Positions 33,314 through 42,620 of a stretch of 64,000 nt of DNA are shown here, piece by piece. This DNA is from Rubripirellula reticaptiva (GTDB lineage: Bacteria > Planctomycetota > Planctomycetia > Pirellulales > Pirellulaceae). The stretch is from the NCBI RefSeq assembly GCF_007860175.1, contig NZ_SJPX01000001.1:1240001-1304000 (forward strand), read 5' to 3'. The notes under the pieces were generated by a model. That model was not told the DNA's origin and ran no database searches. It saw only the letters and a list, made by a program, of their open reading frames with translations. Made by a program: the position numbers and the translations under genes. Position 1 is the stretch's first letter; every line of letters starts with the position of its first letter.

Positions 33314-34837
33314 TTATAGGTCACTGGCCGATTGTACTTGAGGTTTCGGCGATTCGTTCGACTTATTCAGGCGAGCGATTCGCGTTTCACCGTCATTGCT
33401 CGATCGAGCACTGATCGCCTCGGCCACAGGTTTCTTTCGCTCGATCAACCGTAGGGAACCGCCAAGTTGGTGGTCCGAACCGGCAAACGTCGATGCATTC
33501 TTGGCTTCCATTGTGAATGTCGCAAGCAATCGACGACCTGAATCGTCCGAAAAATGCATCAGAATCCACTGGATCGGAACGTCCTCGACTGCACCGGATG
33601 CCGTCACCCGCAGCACTCGCAGTCCCGTTTCACTGACCCGTTCCTCGGCCGAAACAATATCCGAAAGCTGTTCGCCGAGCGTCTTCTTGATGTCCTGCTC
33701 GAAAGCCTCGAGCGTCCACTGGGAACCCGCCGGCAAGGTCGCCAGTGGCCGGAAATCGCACTGCGCGATGCTGCGATCATTGTCGATCATCCGCATCATC
33801 GCCGCGCCCGGTACGTCCGCCATCATCCGCCAGCGCCGGTCCATCAAGACGCCCAGCCCGACTTCGCGACTGGTCAAATCGACGTACAAACGCTCCACTG
33901 GAATCTGGTTCCCCGGATTCAGCTTCTGAGCCGAGGCAGTCAAGGCAACCGGTTTGGGCATCGGTTTGCGAAGCATCTTCACGGTCGCTGAAACGTCAAA
34001 GCCAGGTTCTGCTTTGCCAATTTCGCGAGTCTCGTGAACGGCCATCGCCAACCATGTGCAGGCACCGATTCGGCGATCGAACGTCAGTTTCCCGACCGTT
34101 CGGACCGTCGTTGGGACGCCTTCGTAGGAGCCTTCGACATTGCCTTTGAAGTGGATTTTCGCCTCACTGGCTGTGATCTCGACGACTTCTGCGACGACTT
34201 CGGTGGCTTCGACAGACGACAAACAAAGTGCCGATGCGACCGCGTCGTTCGACGGCGAGTACGTCGAACCGACCGATACCGCGGTGGTAGGCAACAATTC
34301 GTCTACGCCCAAGCTGGAAACCGGTAAACGCAGCAGATCCAATTCTTCGCGGTCAAAGTAATCGTCGACCGAGTACATCAATTCAGGGGTGACATCGCGC
34401 CGGATGATCGTTTCTCGGACCGAATCCCGCAGCGTGTAAGACTGTTCCACTTCGTTTAGCGAGCCTTGGCTCTTGGCGACGTGATAGAACCGGTTCGCCA
34501 TCGCGACCGTCGGATCTGAACTGCTCTTTCGCCGAAGTTGTTCTTCGTAATCCAGCGATGCCGCGGTGACGATTGGCAACTGCAGTTCGCTTTTTCGCGA
34601 AATCAACGCGTTTTTGGGAAGGTTGACGTTGCCTTCGACTTCCAATTCCACACGGACGCGAAACAGGTTTTGGTTGCCGTGGGGACGCAGCATCACGCTG
34701 CCGGCCGATTTCCCAGCACCTGGGCTGGCGGCGAACGCATCGGAGCCAGTCGCAGACAGGGCTCCGACAGCGATTGCTGCGGCGGCAACGAGAAAGCGAC
34801 GACGATCGGACGAGTTTTGATTGGCTTGGGATAGCAT
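33314..34837 (-). CDS. Twin-arginine signal protein of unknown function
   Basis: A 507-residue protein with a TAT signal (SDRRRFLVAAAAIAVGALS, about 10-28; cleavage near AFAAS), so it is probably exported folded. The mature part has no recognised domain; it is beta-rich with repeated VEGN/VELEV-type strands at about 55-75 and 230-245 and a central VDDYFDREELDLLRLPVSSLG. TAT export often implies a cofactor, but no cofactor motif is visible. It lies 42 bases upstream of the next secreted protein gene on the same strand, and the two probably form a unit. Confidence 0.72.
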   Translation of the reverse strand: MLSQANQNSSDRRRFLVAAAAIAVGALSATGSDAFAASPGAGKSAGSVMLRPHGNQNLFRVRVELEVEGNVNLPKNALISRKSELQLPIVTAASLDYEEQLRRKSSSDPTVAMANRFYHVAKSQGSLNEVEQSYTLRDSVRETIIRRDVTPELMYSVDDYFDREELDLLRLPVSSLGVDELLPTTAVSVGSTYSPSNDAVASALCLSSVEATEVVAEVVEITASEAKIHFKGNVEGSYEGVPTTVRTVGKLTFDRRIGACTWLAMAVHETREIGKAEPGFDVSATVKMLRKPMPKPVALTASAQKLNPGNQIPVERLYVDLTSREVGLGVLMDRRWRMMADVPGAAMMRMIDNDRSIAQCDFRPLATLPAGSQWTLEAFEQDIKKTLGEQLSDIVSAEERVSETGLRVLRVTASGAVEDVPIQWILMHFSDDSGRRLLATFTMEAKNASTFAGSDHQLGGSLRLIERKKPVAEAISARSSNDGETRIARLNKSNESPKPQVQSASDL

Positions 34838-35612
34838 CGGTAACCGGGCAAAACGAGAGTCAAGAAACGACGGTTTGATCTTTCATCGACGTTTCAACCT
34901 GAATCGGTTTACCCGAAATCTGTTTATCCGATTTCTTGCCATTTTCAATCGCCTGTCCCATTTTGGGAGACGCATCTTGAGTTTTCGTCTCGATTTGCGA
35001 CATCCGGACTTTTCAATTGATCGCAATATTTACAACGATCGCTCACGTTTTCAGCAGGCTGGTTCGCTTGCCCCCTGGATGCCTTGGGTATGCTAAAGAG
35101 CGTGCGGACAACGGGTTACCGCAGCGAGTTGCAGGAAACCAGAAGAAAAAGTTTGACTTTGGCGCGAAATTTCCTACACAGATGTCCTGGTCAGTTGGGC
35201 ATTTGTCGGGCAGCCAAGCTTCGGACGAACTTCAATCCTCTCGGACACTTCCCACGGGCGGTCTTCGAAACAGCGATTAAAGCCGAGCAAATTGGCGAAC
35301 TTGATGGATTTCCGGCGGGTCATAGTAGAAAACTACGCATGAATGACAGGCGTAGGAAATAATGGTGCGAGGGACAAGGAGTCCCTGGCGGTGAATCGCG
35401 ATTCGGACAACTGTTTTCGCCATTTGAGGATGGCGGTGACACCGTGACCAAACGTGTCACGACAAAGTGCGAAGAGTTATTCACACCCCTGAATGATTCG
35501 CTCTACGGATTGAGCGACACCCGGGAAAAACATTTTGGTAGGCAGTCGAGCGATCCGCCGGGGTCGCAGGGAAACGGAATCGACTGCAATACCAGCACTG
35601 GGAGACATGGCG
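34838..35612. other. Long non-coding leader or intergenic region before the sigma factor gene
   Basis: Almost 780 bases with no convincing gene. At 35371-35460 there are three successive short hairpins: GGGAC/GTCCC (35371-35385), CGCCAT/ATGGCG (35418-35435) and GTGACAC/GTGTCAC (35436-35460). They lie within about 240 bases of the sigma factor start, so they may be part of its 5' leader or a separate small RNA. The ORFs seen here are short and unrelated to known proteins. Confidence 0.45.
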
Positions 35613-37286
35613 ATGCACGAAGACTATCGCGACGTGAAGATCAAGGAACTGCGAGACCAGCTAACGCGATTTGCCCCCAAGGCAAAGAAGCTGGAGCAGG
35701 CCTCGCTAGCCGAGAAGCTGTATGAAGAAATCGAAGCCGATCGCTCTTACGCGTTCGACTATCTGTGTTTTCGCATCACCAACTATCGCCCTGAAAAGGC
35801 GAGTCGCCACAGCATCGCCGACGCCGACCTAAAACATGATTTGCGTCTGCTGATCGAAGACCTTAGCGATTCGGCGGATGTCGAAGTCACCGAAGTCGCT
35901 GAACCGGTTCACACGGTCGATGATCTCAGCAAGATGTTTCGTGTCTCTACTAAAACAATCAGCCGTTGGCGCGACGCGGGACTGGTCAGTCGCCGGTTCC
36001 TGTTCAACGGCCGCCGACGTGTCGGATTTCTGCACAGTAGTGTCGAGCGTTTCGCCGCCAACAACCGGGACAAAGTCCGTCGTGGCGAACGGTTCAGCCA
36101 ATTGACGGATGACGAAAAGAGCGAGATCATTGAACGCGCTCGGCAAATGGTCGAAGGCGGATCAAGTCTGTCGGAAATCACTCGTTTGCTGGCTGCCCAG
36201 ATGGGACGAAGTTCCGAAACCATTCGTTACACACTCAAGAACTTTGATGCTGATCATCAAACACTGGCGATCTTCGCGAGCCATCGTGGTGTGCTAACCG
36301 AAGACGACAAGCGTTCGATTTTCAAGCTGCATACCCATGGTGCGACCGTGCCCCAGTTGTGCAAGCGTTTCAATCGCACTCGCACCAGCATCGGCCGCAT
36401 CCTGCTTGACATGCGGTTGGATCAGATTGCCGAACTCCCGCTCGATCACATCTACAACGAAGACTTTGACGACGCATCGCGTGAAGCCGAATACTTGGGC
36501 CCATTGCCCGAACCAGCCACCGCGCCGCGAAAGGTTCGAGTGCCGTCGGGGCTGCCTAGTTACTTGGCCGCGTTGTACGACGTCGGGCTGTTGACTCGCG
36601 AACAGGAATATCACCTGTTCCGTCAAATGAATTATTACAAGCACAAAGCGAGCCGGTTGCGTGACAGTTTGGAAACCGCCGAGTCGAATAAGACGGCGAT
36701 CATGGAAGAAATCGATAGTCTGTACGAAGCCGCCGTGCTGGTGAAGAACAAGATCGTGCAAAGCAACTTACGTTTGGTCGTTTCGATCGCCAAACGCCAC
36801 GTCGCCAGTTCAGATGACTTCTTTGGTTTGGTTTCGGACGGCAACATGTCGCTGATTCGTGCCGCCGAGAAGTTTGATTACTCGCGCGGAAACAAGTTCA
36901 GCACTTACGCGTCCTGGGCGATCATGAAGAACTTCGCTCGGACGATCCCTAGCGAATTCAAGCATCGCGATCGTTTCCGCACGACGACCGAAGAATTATT
37001 TGTGTCACGCCAGGACGAACGACGAGATCCGTACGCCGAAGAAACGGTCCAAAAAACACGTCAGCGTGAGTTGTCGAAGATTCTGAATCGGTTGGACGAG
37101 CGCGAGCAAAAAATCATCACGGCACGTTTCGGTCTTGGCCGCGGCAGCGAACCGCTGACACTGAAAGAAGTTGGTGCCGAGATGGGGGTCACCAAGGAGC
37201 GGATCCGGCAATTGGAAGCTCGCGCGTTGTCAAAACTGCGTGAAGCTGCCGATGAAGCGAAAATCGACCTGGAACTAGGGGCTTGA
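35613..37286 (+). CDS. Sigma-70 family factor with multi-HTH N-terminal extension
   Basis: The protein is 557 residues from the ATG at 35613 (GGAG 8 bases upstream; the ATG 6 bases before it is too close). Residues about 1-300 are not sigma-like; they contain three HTH candidates: LSKMFRVSTKTISRWRDAGLV, LSEITRLLAAQMGRSSETIRY and TVPQLCKRFNRTRTSIGRILL. Then come a sigma 1.2-like segment (LLTREQEYHLFRQMNYYKHKA), region 2 (NLRLVVSIAKRHV, FSTYASWAIMKNFAR) and region 4 (LTLKEVGAEMGVTKERIRQLE). Region 3 is missing or unrecognisable: only about 55 residues lie between regions 2 and 4. It should recognise promoters through region 4 with RNA polymerase core. The long N-terminus may bind DNA or sense a signal. 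Confidence 0.88.
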   Translation: MHEDYRDVKIKELRDQLTRFAPKAKKLEQASLAEKLYEEIEADRSYAFDYLCFRITNYRPEKASRHSIADADLKHDLRLLIEDLSDSADVEVTEVAEPVHTVDDLSKMFRVSTKTISRWRDAGLVSRRFLFNGRRRVGFLHSSVERFAANNRDKVRRGERFSQLTDDEKSEIIERARQMVEGGSSLSEITRLLAAQMGRSSETIRYTLKNFDADHQTLAIFASHRGVLTEDDKRSIFKLHTHGATVPQLCKRFNRTRTSIGRILLDMRLDQIAELPLDHIYNEDFDDASREAEYLGPLPEPATAPRKVRVPSGLPSYLAALYDVGLLTREQEYHLFRQMNYYKHKASRLRDSLETAESNKTAIMEEIDSLYEAAVLVKNKIVQSNLRLVVSIAKRHVASSDDFFGLVSDGNMSLIRAAEKFDYSRGNKFSTYASWAIMKNFARTIPSEFKHRDRFRTTTEELFVSRQDERRDPYAEETVQKTRQRELSKILNRLDEREQKIITARFGLGRGSEPLTLKEVGAEMGVTKERIRQLEARALSKLREAADEAKIDLELGA

Positions 37287-37322
37287 GTTTCTAGCCCGAG
37301 AATCGGCGAATTTCGACCCACG

Positions 37323-37350
37323 TTGGGTGTCCCTTCAAATTTGCTAGACT
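37323..37350 (+). promoter_or_regulatory. Candidate promoter for the aldo/keto reductase gene
   Basis: TTGGGT (37323-37328) and TAGACT (37345-37350), 16 bases apart, lie 33 bases before the ATG. The spacing is right, but both boxes deviate from consensus, so this is weak. Confidence 0.3.
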
Positions 37351-37383
37351 GTCGCTTTTGGCCCTTGGCTTTTGAGCGACAAC

Positions 37384-38319
37384 ATGGAAAAACGGCAACT
37401 CGCAGGCACCGATCTACAACTTCCCGTGCTCGGATTCGGTGCTTCATCGATCGGGGCAGAGTTCCGTCAAATTGACCTCGGCGACGCATTGAAGGCAGTT
37501 CATGTCGCGCTCGACCGAGGCATGAATTATATCGACACGGCCGCTTACTACGGCCGCGGGATGAGCGAGCTGATGCTGGGGCGTGTCCTGCCCGACGTGC
37601 CGCGTGACTCCTACACGCTCAGCACAAAACTCGGTCGATTCGCGCCCGCTCATTTTGATTTCAGTGCTCGGCGAGTTGCCGAAAGCATTGATATCTCGCT
37701 GGAAAGAATGCGGGTTGATCATGTCGACATGGTGTTCTGTCACGACATCGAGTTTGTCGAGCTAGATCAGATCATCAACGAGACTCTGCCAGCGCTTCGC
37801 AAAGAAGTCGAAAAAGGCAAGGTACGTTACATCGGTGTCAGCGGTTACCCCATGAAGATGTTTACCGAAATGATTCGGCAAACCGACTTGGATGTGGTGC
37901 TGACGTACAACCACTACACGCTGCAAAACGATATGGCTTTAGCTCTGATCGAGCCTTGCAAAGCGAAGAACGTCGGTTTGATCAATGCCGCACCATTTTC
38001 GGCTCGGTTGTTGACCGACGCTAAGCTTCCCGAGTGGCACAAAGCGACACCGCAAGTTCGCGAGGTCGCCGCTAAAGCCGCCGCGCACTGTAAAGCGGCC
38101 GGTACCGACATCGCCAAGTTAGCGCTGCAATACAGTTGTGCAAACGAAGCGTTTGCAAGTTGCGTCACGGGATCAGCAAACCCGGATCGCGTGTCTCAGT
38201 GGTGCGATTGGTTGGATGAACCGATGGACGCAAAGTTGGTTGCCGAAGTCAAAGAAATCTTAAAACCGATTCACAATTGGGTCTACGTTGAAGGTCGCCC
38301 TGAGAATAACGACGCCTAG
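37384..38319 (+). CDS. Aldo/keto reductase (L-galactose dehydrogenase-like)
   Basis: A 311-residue NAD(P)-dependent oxidoreductase. The catalytic tetrad is visible: Asp in NYIDTAAYYG, Tyr in the same motif, Lys in LSTKLGRF, and His in VFCHDIEFV. It resembles the L-galactose/L-fucose dehydrogenase branch of the AKR family (QLPVLGFGASSIG at the start), which oxidises sugars to lactones. The ATG at 37384 gives the family start MEKRQL; a TTG 12 bases earlier is also open. It is the first gene of a sugar-metabolism cluster, so a sugar dehydrogenase role is likely; the sugar is not determined. Confidence 0.87.
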   Translation: MEKRQLAGTDLQLPVLGFGASSIGAEFRQIDLGDALKAVHVALDRGMNYIDTAAYYGRGMSELMLGRVLPDVPRDSYTLSTKLGRFAPAHFDFSARRVAESIDISLERMRVDHVDMVFCHDIEFVELDQIINETLPALRKEVEKGKVRYIGVSGYPMKMFTEMIRQTDLDVVLTYNHYTLQNDMALALIEPCKAKNVGLINAAPFSARLLTDAKLPEWHKATPQVREVAAKAAAHCKAAGTDIAKLALQYSCANEAFASCVTGSANPDRVSQWCDWLDEPMDAKLVAEVKEILKPIHNWVYVEGRPENNDA

Positions 38320-38390
38320 TCGTTATCAGCCTGTGTGCTTGACCGCGGCACAAATGAAAAATCAAATTCCCCATCAACTTTGAAGTCAAT

Positions 38391-39206
38391 ATGAAGTCTT
38401 GCGTCACGATTAGCCTTGTCGAAGAAGCCCGCGGTGGTCCGTTTGTTTTATGGGACGGTCTTGAAAAGTCGATCGGGTTTGCTGCCGAGCTTGGCTATGA
38501 CGCCGTCGAGATTTTTGCACCTGGTGTTGAAGTCATTGATGCCGATGGGTTGGCAAAGATGTTGGACAAAGCAGGTTTAAAGTGTGCTGCGTTTGGCACT
38601 GGTGCTGGTTGGGTCAAGCACAAGCTTCAGCTTGCCGATCCGGACGCGGCCAAACGCGAAGCGGCCAAGAAGTTTGTTCGCACCATCATCGACTTCGCGG
38701 GCCAGTTCGGCGCCAGCGCGATCATCGGCTCGATGCAGGGGCCGAGCGGTCACACGGGCGATGCCGAAACCGCCCGCGGCTATCTGTGCGAAGCTTTGGA
38801 GGATGGCGGATCGCATGCGGCCCAGTACAAAGTGCCGCTGATTTACGAACCGCTTAATCGCTATGAAACCAAACAGTGCTGCACCGTTGCCGATGGTGTC
38901 ACCATGCTGGAATCGCTGTCCACTGACAACGTGCGATTGCTGTGCGATTTGTTCCACATGAACATCGAAGAAACCAGTGTCTCAGAAGCACTGATCGCGG
39001 GCGGTAAATGGGTCGGGCATATCCACTTTGTCGACAGCAATCGCCGTCCGGTCGGGCTGGGCCACATGGAATACGGGCCAATCATCGCCGCCCTGCGTCA
39101 AATCGGCTACGACGGCTACCTTTGTGCTGAAGCATTCCCGTATCCCGATCCGCACGAAGCGGCTCGTCAAACGATGCGAGCGTACAAGTACTGGGTTGGC
39201 GTCTGA
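38391..39206 (+). CDS. TIM-barrel sugar isomerase/epimerase
   Basis: A 271-residue AP-endonuclease-2 / hydroxypyruvate isomerase type TIM barrel. Metal ligands are in order: YEPLNRYE (Glu), LCDLFHMNIEE (Asp, His), GHIHFVDSNR (His) and AEAFPYPD (Glu). Members isomerise or epimerise sugars or sugar acids, and some are C3 epimerases of ketohexoses. It starts about 70 bases after the aldo/keto reductase and is probably in the same transcript. The substrate is not determined; the neighbours suggest a keto-sugar or sugar-acid intermediate. Confidence 0.87.
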   Translation: MKSCVTISLVEEARGGPFVLWDGLEKSIGFAAELGYDAVEIFAPGVEVIDADGLAKMLDKAGLKCAAFGTGAGWVKHKLQLADPDAAKREAAKKFVRTIIDFAGQFGASAIIGSMQGPSGHTGDAETARGYLCEALEDGGSHAAQYKVPLIYEPLNRYETKQCCTVADGVTMLESLSTDNVRLLCDLFHMNIEETSVSEALIAGGKWVGHIHFVDSNRRPVGLGHMEYGPIIAALRQIGYDGYLCAEAFPYPDPHEAARQTMRAYKYWVGV

Positions 39207-39280
39207 TTGCTATGTCGGCCGGTTGACCGGTGGAGTTACAATGAGAGGGACGTTCGCCTCAATCTTTCCCAAAGTTTGCT

Positions 39281-39811
39281 ATGTCCATTCGCCGCCGTAT
39301 CATTGCTCTCGCCGTGTTCATGATCACTTGTACGCCAGTGGTCGCAGAAGAGCAGGCCGCCGGAAACGGTACCAAGGTGATCGATCAATCTAGCAGTGCG
39401 GCGTCCAAGGCGAAGGGCGAAATCAACTTTGACGATTTGAAGTTCGAAATTGATAAAGACGCCGCCTTTGCACCCAAGATGTTGAACGATGACGTCAAGG
39501 GTTTGGACGGAAAGAAGGTCAAGCTGCGCGGCTACATTTTGCCGGCGACCTTGTTCAAAGAAACCAACATCGATCAGTTCGTGTTGGTTCGGGACAACCA
39601 GGAGTGTTGTTTCGGGCCGGGTGCGGCACTGTTCGACTGTGTGATCGTTGAAATGGTGCCCGGGAAGACGACCGACTTTGTGACTCGCCCCGTGACCGTC
39701 GAGGGCAAGTTCAAAATCGATACTGAAAAGTACAAGTATCCCGGTGGCGCTGGGCCCAAAGGGGCAAGCCACTTTGCCATCTTCAAAATCGACGGCATTT
39801 CGGTCAAGTGA
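39281..39811 (+). CDS. DUF3299 secreted protein
   Basis: A 176-residue protein with a signal peptide (about 1-22, ending VVAEE). The DUF3299 core is recognisable: KLRGYILPATLF, FVLVRDNQECCFGPGAALFDCVIVEM, and a beta strand in the second half (TVEGKFKID). The family is frequent in Planctomycetes and proteobacteria; its function is not established, and the conserved double cysteine before FGP may bind metal or form disulfides. It follows the TIM-barrel isomerase by 74 bases. Confidence 0.85.
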   Translation: MSIRRRIIALAVFMITCTPVVAEEQAAGNGTKVIDQSSSAASKAKGEINFDDLKFEIDKDAAFAPKMLNDDVKGLDGKKVKLRGYILPATLFKETNIDQFVLVRDNQECCFGPGAALFDCVIVEMVPGKTTDFVTRPVTVEGKFKIDTEKYKYPGGAGPKGASHFAIFKIDGISVK

Positions 39812-39854
39812 ATCTGGCGATGCCGGTGAGATTTGGCGGGATCAGGCCTCAGGT

Positions 39855-41033
39855 TTATGCTCCGGGCGACCAACCCGGTCTTGGCGTGCTGTGGATTTCA
39901 GCTTTCTGATTGCTTTGCAGTTTCTGGATCTTGTCGGACATTTGACGGACCGATTCCGTATCGGTCAGTGGGTGCAGTTTGACGCGGAATGATTCAGTTT
40001 CGCCACCGGCAATCTCGACCACTCGTCCTTGCGTTTCCTCGTACGAGCGTACGTTCGGGTAATTGGTGGCTGGTTCAAGACCGACAACATAGCCATCGCC
40101 TTCGGCAGCGGTATTTTTCCACACAATAAATCGGGGCAATCCTTTGACGTTGATCGTTACCCCCAAGCCAGTCACGCCGTCGGCTGATTTGATCATCGCC
40201 GATGTGTGATGGTGATCGTCACCGAGCAGTTTTGCAAAATAGACTCGTTCGTTGTAACCCGATTCCGGCGCGCCGATCTGGTTCCATTGCTCGATCTCGC
40301 CGGCCGACAAGGCGTCTTTGGGGGCCAGCGATTCGATCGCCGCTTCGATCGTCGCACCCTCGCCAAGTACCGGTGATCCGACGTTGATGTGGTAAAGCAA
40401 CTGCATCGATGTTGGTGTGCTCAGGTCGTTGGTGACATCGTCAAGCAATTCGACGTCTGCACTGTCTGCGTGAAAGCGGATGCGGCTTTTCAAGCGTAGC
40501 CGTTTGATGAACAGCCGTGACTCTAGGATCTCGCCAATCACTTCCAAGCGACCTGATGCTTCGTCAAATTCAATTTTCAATGAAGTCGCTGGCAGGTTTC
40601 CGATTCGGCCATGCAGCGGATAAATCAGTTTTCCGCCGGCATCGTATTCGGGCGCCCCATTGCTTTCCAAGCCGCAACGCACGACGAGTTCGTCGAATCC
40701 TTCGAGCCAACCGATGCCGCTGGGGTCGAAGGTTGGGACCAGGGACGGGTGGATGGGCCCCGCGACCGGTGAATTCCAGGAAAACGGAACTTGCCCAGCC
40801 TCCAATCGCCAGATCGACATGCCGCGAGTCGGTAGAATCAGGGCGCGAACCTTGCCGGTATCGACTTCGATGACTTCCACTTGGTCCGCCGCGCCGCCGA
40901 CAAACCGTCCGTGGCGAGTCTGAAGTGGCCCCAGTCGAGTTTCGATCTTCATGGTCAGCGGCGAATTGTCGCTCCACCGGATGGATGCAACGGGGTCGCG
41001 TAGGGTACGAACGGTGGCTGTTTGCGTGGTCAT
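39855..41033 (-). CDS. DUF4432 aldose-1-epimerase-like protein
   Basis: A 392-residue galactose-mutarotase-fold protein of the DUF4432 family. Typical features are the RGMSIWRLEAG near the start, FSWNSPVAGPIHPSL, GFDELVVRCGLESNGAPE, PLHGRIGNLPA and LLYHINVGSPVLGEG, and the late GLEPATNYP. DUF4432 proteins are thought to change the anomeric form of sugars or modified sugars. The ATG at 41033 gives a family-like start; an upstream frame to 41192 adds residues with no similarity. It is on the opposite strand from the cluster and diverges from the cupin protein, so the 228 bases between them may hold a shared regulatory region. Confidence 0.85.
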   Translation of the reverse strand: MTTQTATVRTLRDPVASIRWSDNSPLTMKIETRLGPLQTRHGRFVGGAADQVEVIEVDTGKVRALILPTRGMSIWRLEAGQVPFSWNSPVAGPIHPSLVPTFDPSGIGWLEGFDELVVRCGLESNGAPEYDAGGKLIYPLHGRIGNLPATSLKIEFDEASGRLEVIGEILESRLFIKRLRLKSRIRFHADSADVELLDDVTNDLSTPTSMQLLYHINVGSPVLGEGATIEAAIESLAPKDALSAGEIEQWNQIGAPESGYNERVYFAKLLGDDHHHTSAMIKSADGVTGLGVTINVKGLPRFIVWKNTAAEGDGYVVGLEPATNYPNVRSYEETQGRVVEIAGGETESFRVKLHPLTDTESVRQMSDKIQKLQSNQKAEIHSTPRPGWSPGA

Positions 41034-41261
41034 GTTGAGAAACGATTGGAAAGTGGATGTCGTCTTGATCAGACTCGGCCGTCGTCGCTGATCAAATTCC
41101 CGACCAAGTACCTGGTCAAGTTCCTGCTCAAGAACTCGAAGCGCGTTCTTGTTAGGCCGGTGAACAGCTAATAAAACATTAAGCGTCGTCAACCGCTACT
41201 GAACGGCGAAAAATTCCCTCCTCCCTGTTTTCTCCCTCCCGATTTCGAAATCAACGTAACG
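41034..41261. promoter_or_regulatory. Divergent intergenic region inside the sugar cluster
   Basis: These 228 bases separate the minus-strand DUF4432 gene from the plus-strand cupin gene and must hold both promoters. I see no convincing -35/-10 pair or clear operator palindrome, so its regulatory role comes from position only. Confidence 0.4.
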
Positions 41262-42512
41262 ATGAGCAATGTCAAACTCGACGAAGGTCTGATTCAAGGC
41301 GATAGCGTCTCGGCAATTTTGGACGCTGCGATGAACGCCGGCGACGGACTGCTGCGACTAACGCCGACTTGGGTGCCAAGATCCTTTTTGCACCCCGGGC
41401 GACGAATCAAGCTGCACCCCGGCGATTACTACCGATTTGGTGCTGATCGCGGGGGCATCGACGAGCGTTGGTTCGGCAGCACCACCGAGGCCGCCAACGA
41501 AGGCCGTGTTTGGCACGAAGGGCTAAGCTTTTGTTTGCACGACGGCAAGAAGTTCATGCTAAAGGACGCCGTGGCCGAACGTGGCTCCGATATCGTTGGC
41601 AAGAAAATCTTTGACCAATACGATCGTTGGCCGGTGTATTCAAAGTTCTTTGACAACATGGGGCCAATTCCCCATCACATGCACCAATCGTTCGAAGACG
41701 CAGCTTTGGTCGGCCAAGAAGGAAAGCCAGAGAGTTACTATTTTCCACCGCAACTGAACAATGTCGACAACAACTTTGCGTACACGTTCATGGGCCTGGA
41801 ACCGGGCACGCGTCCCGAAGACGTGCGCCGTTGTCTCGAGAATTGGAACGCCGGTGATAATGGCATCCTGGATCTCAGCCGTGCCTATCGGCTGAAGCGA
41901 GGCACCGGTTGGTTGATTCCACCAGGCGTTTTGCACGCGCCCGGTTCGCTTTGCACCTACGAGCCCCAGTGGGGCAGCGATGTGTTCGGTATGTATCAGT
42001 CGATCGTCGAAGGTCGCTACGTACCATGGTCGTTGCTGGTCAAGGACATGCCCGAAGAGAAACATCAAGATCTTGACTTCATTGTTGGGCAACTCGACTG
42101 GGACAAGAACGTCGACACGCACTTCAAGAACAGCAACTACTTGGAACCTGTTCGCGACGAAGATCGCAGCGGTGATGGTTACGAAGATCTGTGGATCGTG
42201 TACGGGACCGTCGATGGACGACAATTGTTCAGCGCAAAAGAATTGACGATTCAGCCCGGTGCGAAGTGTACCTTGAAAGATCCCGGTGCCAGCAGCTGGA
42301 TCACGGTTCAAGGCCGCGGACGGATGGGCAAGCTCGATTTGCAAACGCCTGCGATGATTCGCTTTGGCGAAAACACTTCGGACGAAGTGTTCATTTCGCA
42401 CACTGCGGCAACCGCCGGCGTCGAGATCGAAAACTTGGGCACCGAACCGCTTGTCGGTCTGCGGTACTTTGGACCTGACACCCACAGCAACCTGCCTAAG
42501 GCCGGTAGTTGA
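41262..42512 (+). CDS. Cupin-fold isomerase-like protein (mannose-6-phosphate isomerase-like)
   Basis: A 416-residue protein with two cupin-like modules. The first has PIPHHMHQSFEDA at about 140-152, matching the metal-binding His/Glu set of type I phosphomannose isomerases; later GWLIPPGVLHAPGSL (about 220-234) matches the second metal-binding motif of that family. The C-terminal half is a second beta-barrel (FSAKELTIQPGAKC, SSWITVQGRGRMGK). Sugar or sugar-phosphate isomerisation is inferred. It starts a run of three plus-strand genes with the TIM-barrel protein and the Gfo/Idh/MocA dehydrogenase. Confidence 0.75.
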   Translation: MSNVKLDEGLIQGDSVSAILDAAMNAGDGLLRLTPTWVPRSFLHPGRRIKLHPGDYYRFGADRGGIDERWFGSTTEAANEGRVWHEGLSFCLHDGKKFMLKDAVAERGSDIVGKKIFDQYDRWPVYSKFFDNMGPIPHHMHQSFEDAALVGQEGKPESYYFPPQLNNVDNNFAYTFMGLEPGTRPEDVRRCLENWNAGDNGILDLSRAYRLKRGTGWLIPPGVLHAPGSLCTYEPQWGSDVFGMYQSIVEGRYVPWSLLVKDMPEEKHQDLDFIVGQLDWDKNVDTHFKNSNYLEPVRDEDRSGDGYEDLWIVYGTVDGRQLFSAKELTIQPGAKCTLKDPGASSWITVQGRGRMGKLDLQTPAMIRFGENTSDEVFISHTAATAGVEIENLGTEPLVGLRYFGPDTHSNLPKAGS

Positions 42513-42620
42513 TCAACCAGATTTGTTTGATGTGAACAGAGGTCGTGGCCGGCGCAAGCGAGCTACGACCTTCTTTGATTTTTGCCACTCGCCTTTTCCC
42601 TACCAACCCACGCCAGACTC

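Noticed and set aside
41640-42485. Minus-strand frame of 281 residues opposite the cupin gene
   Set aside because: The plus-strand protein has clear metal-binding motifs; the minus frame has none.
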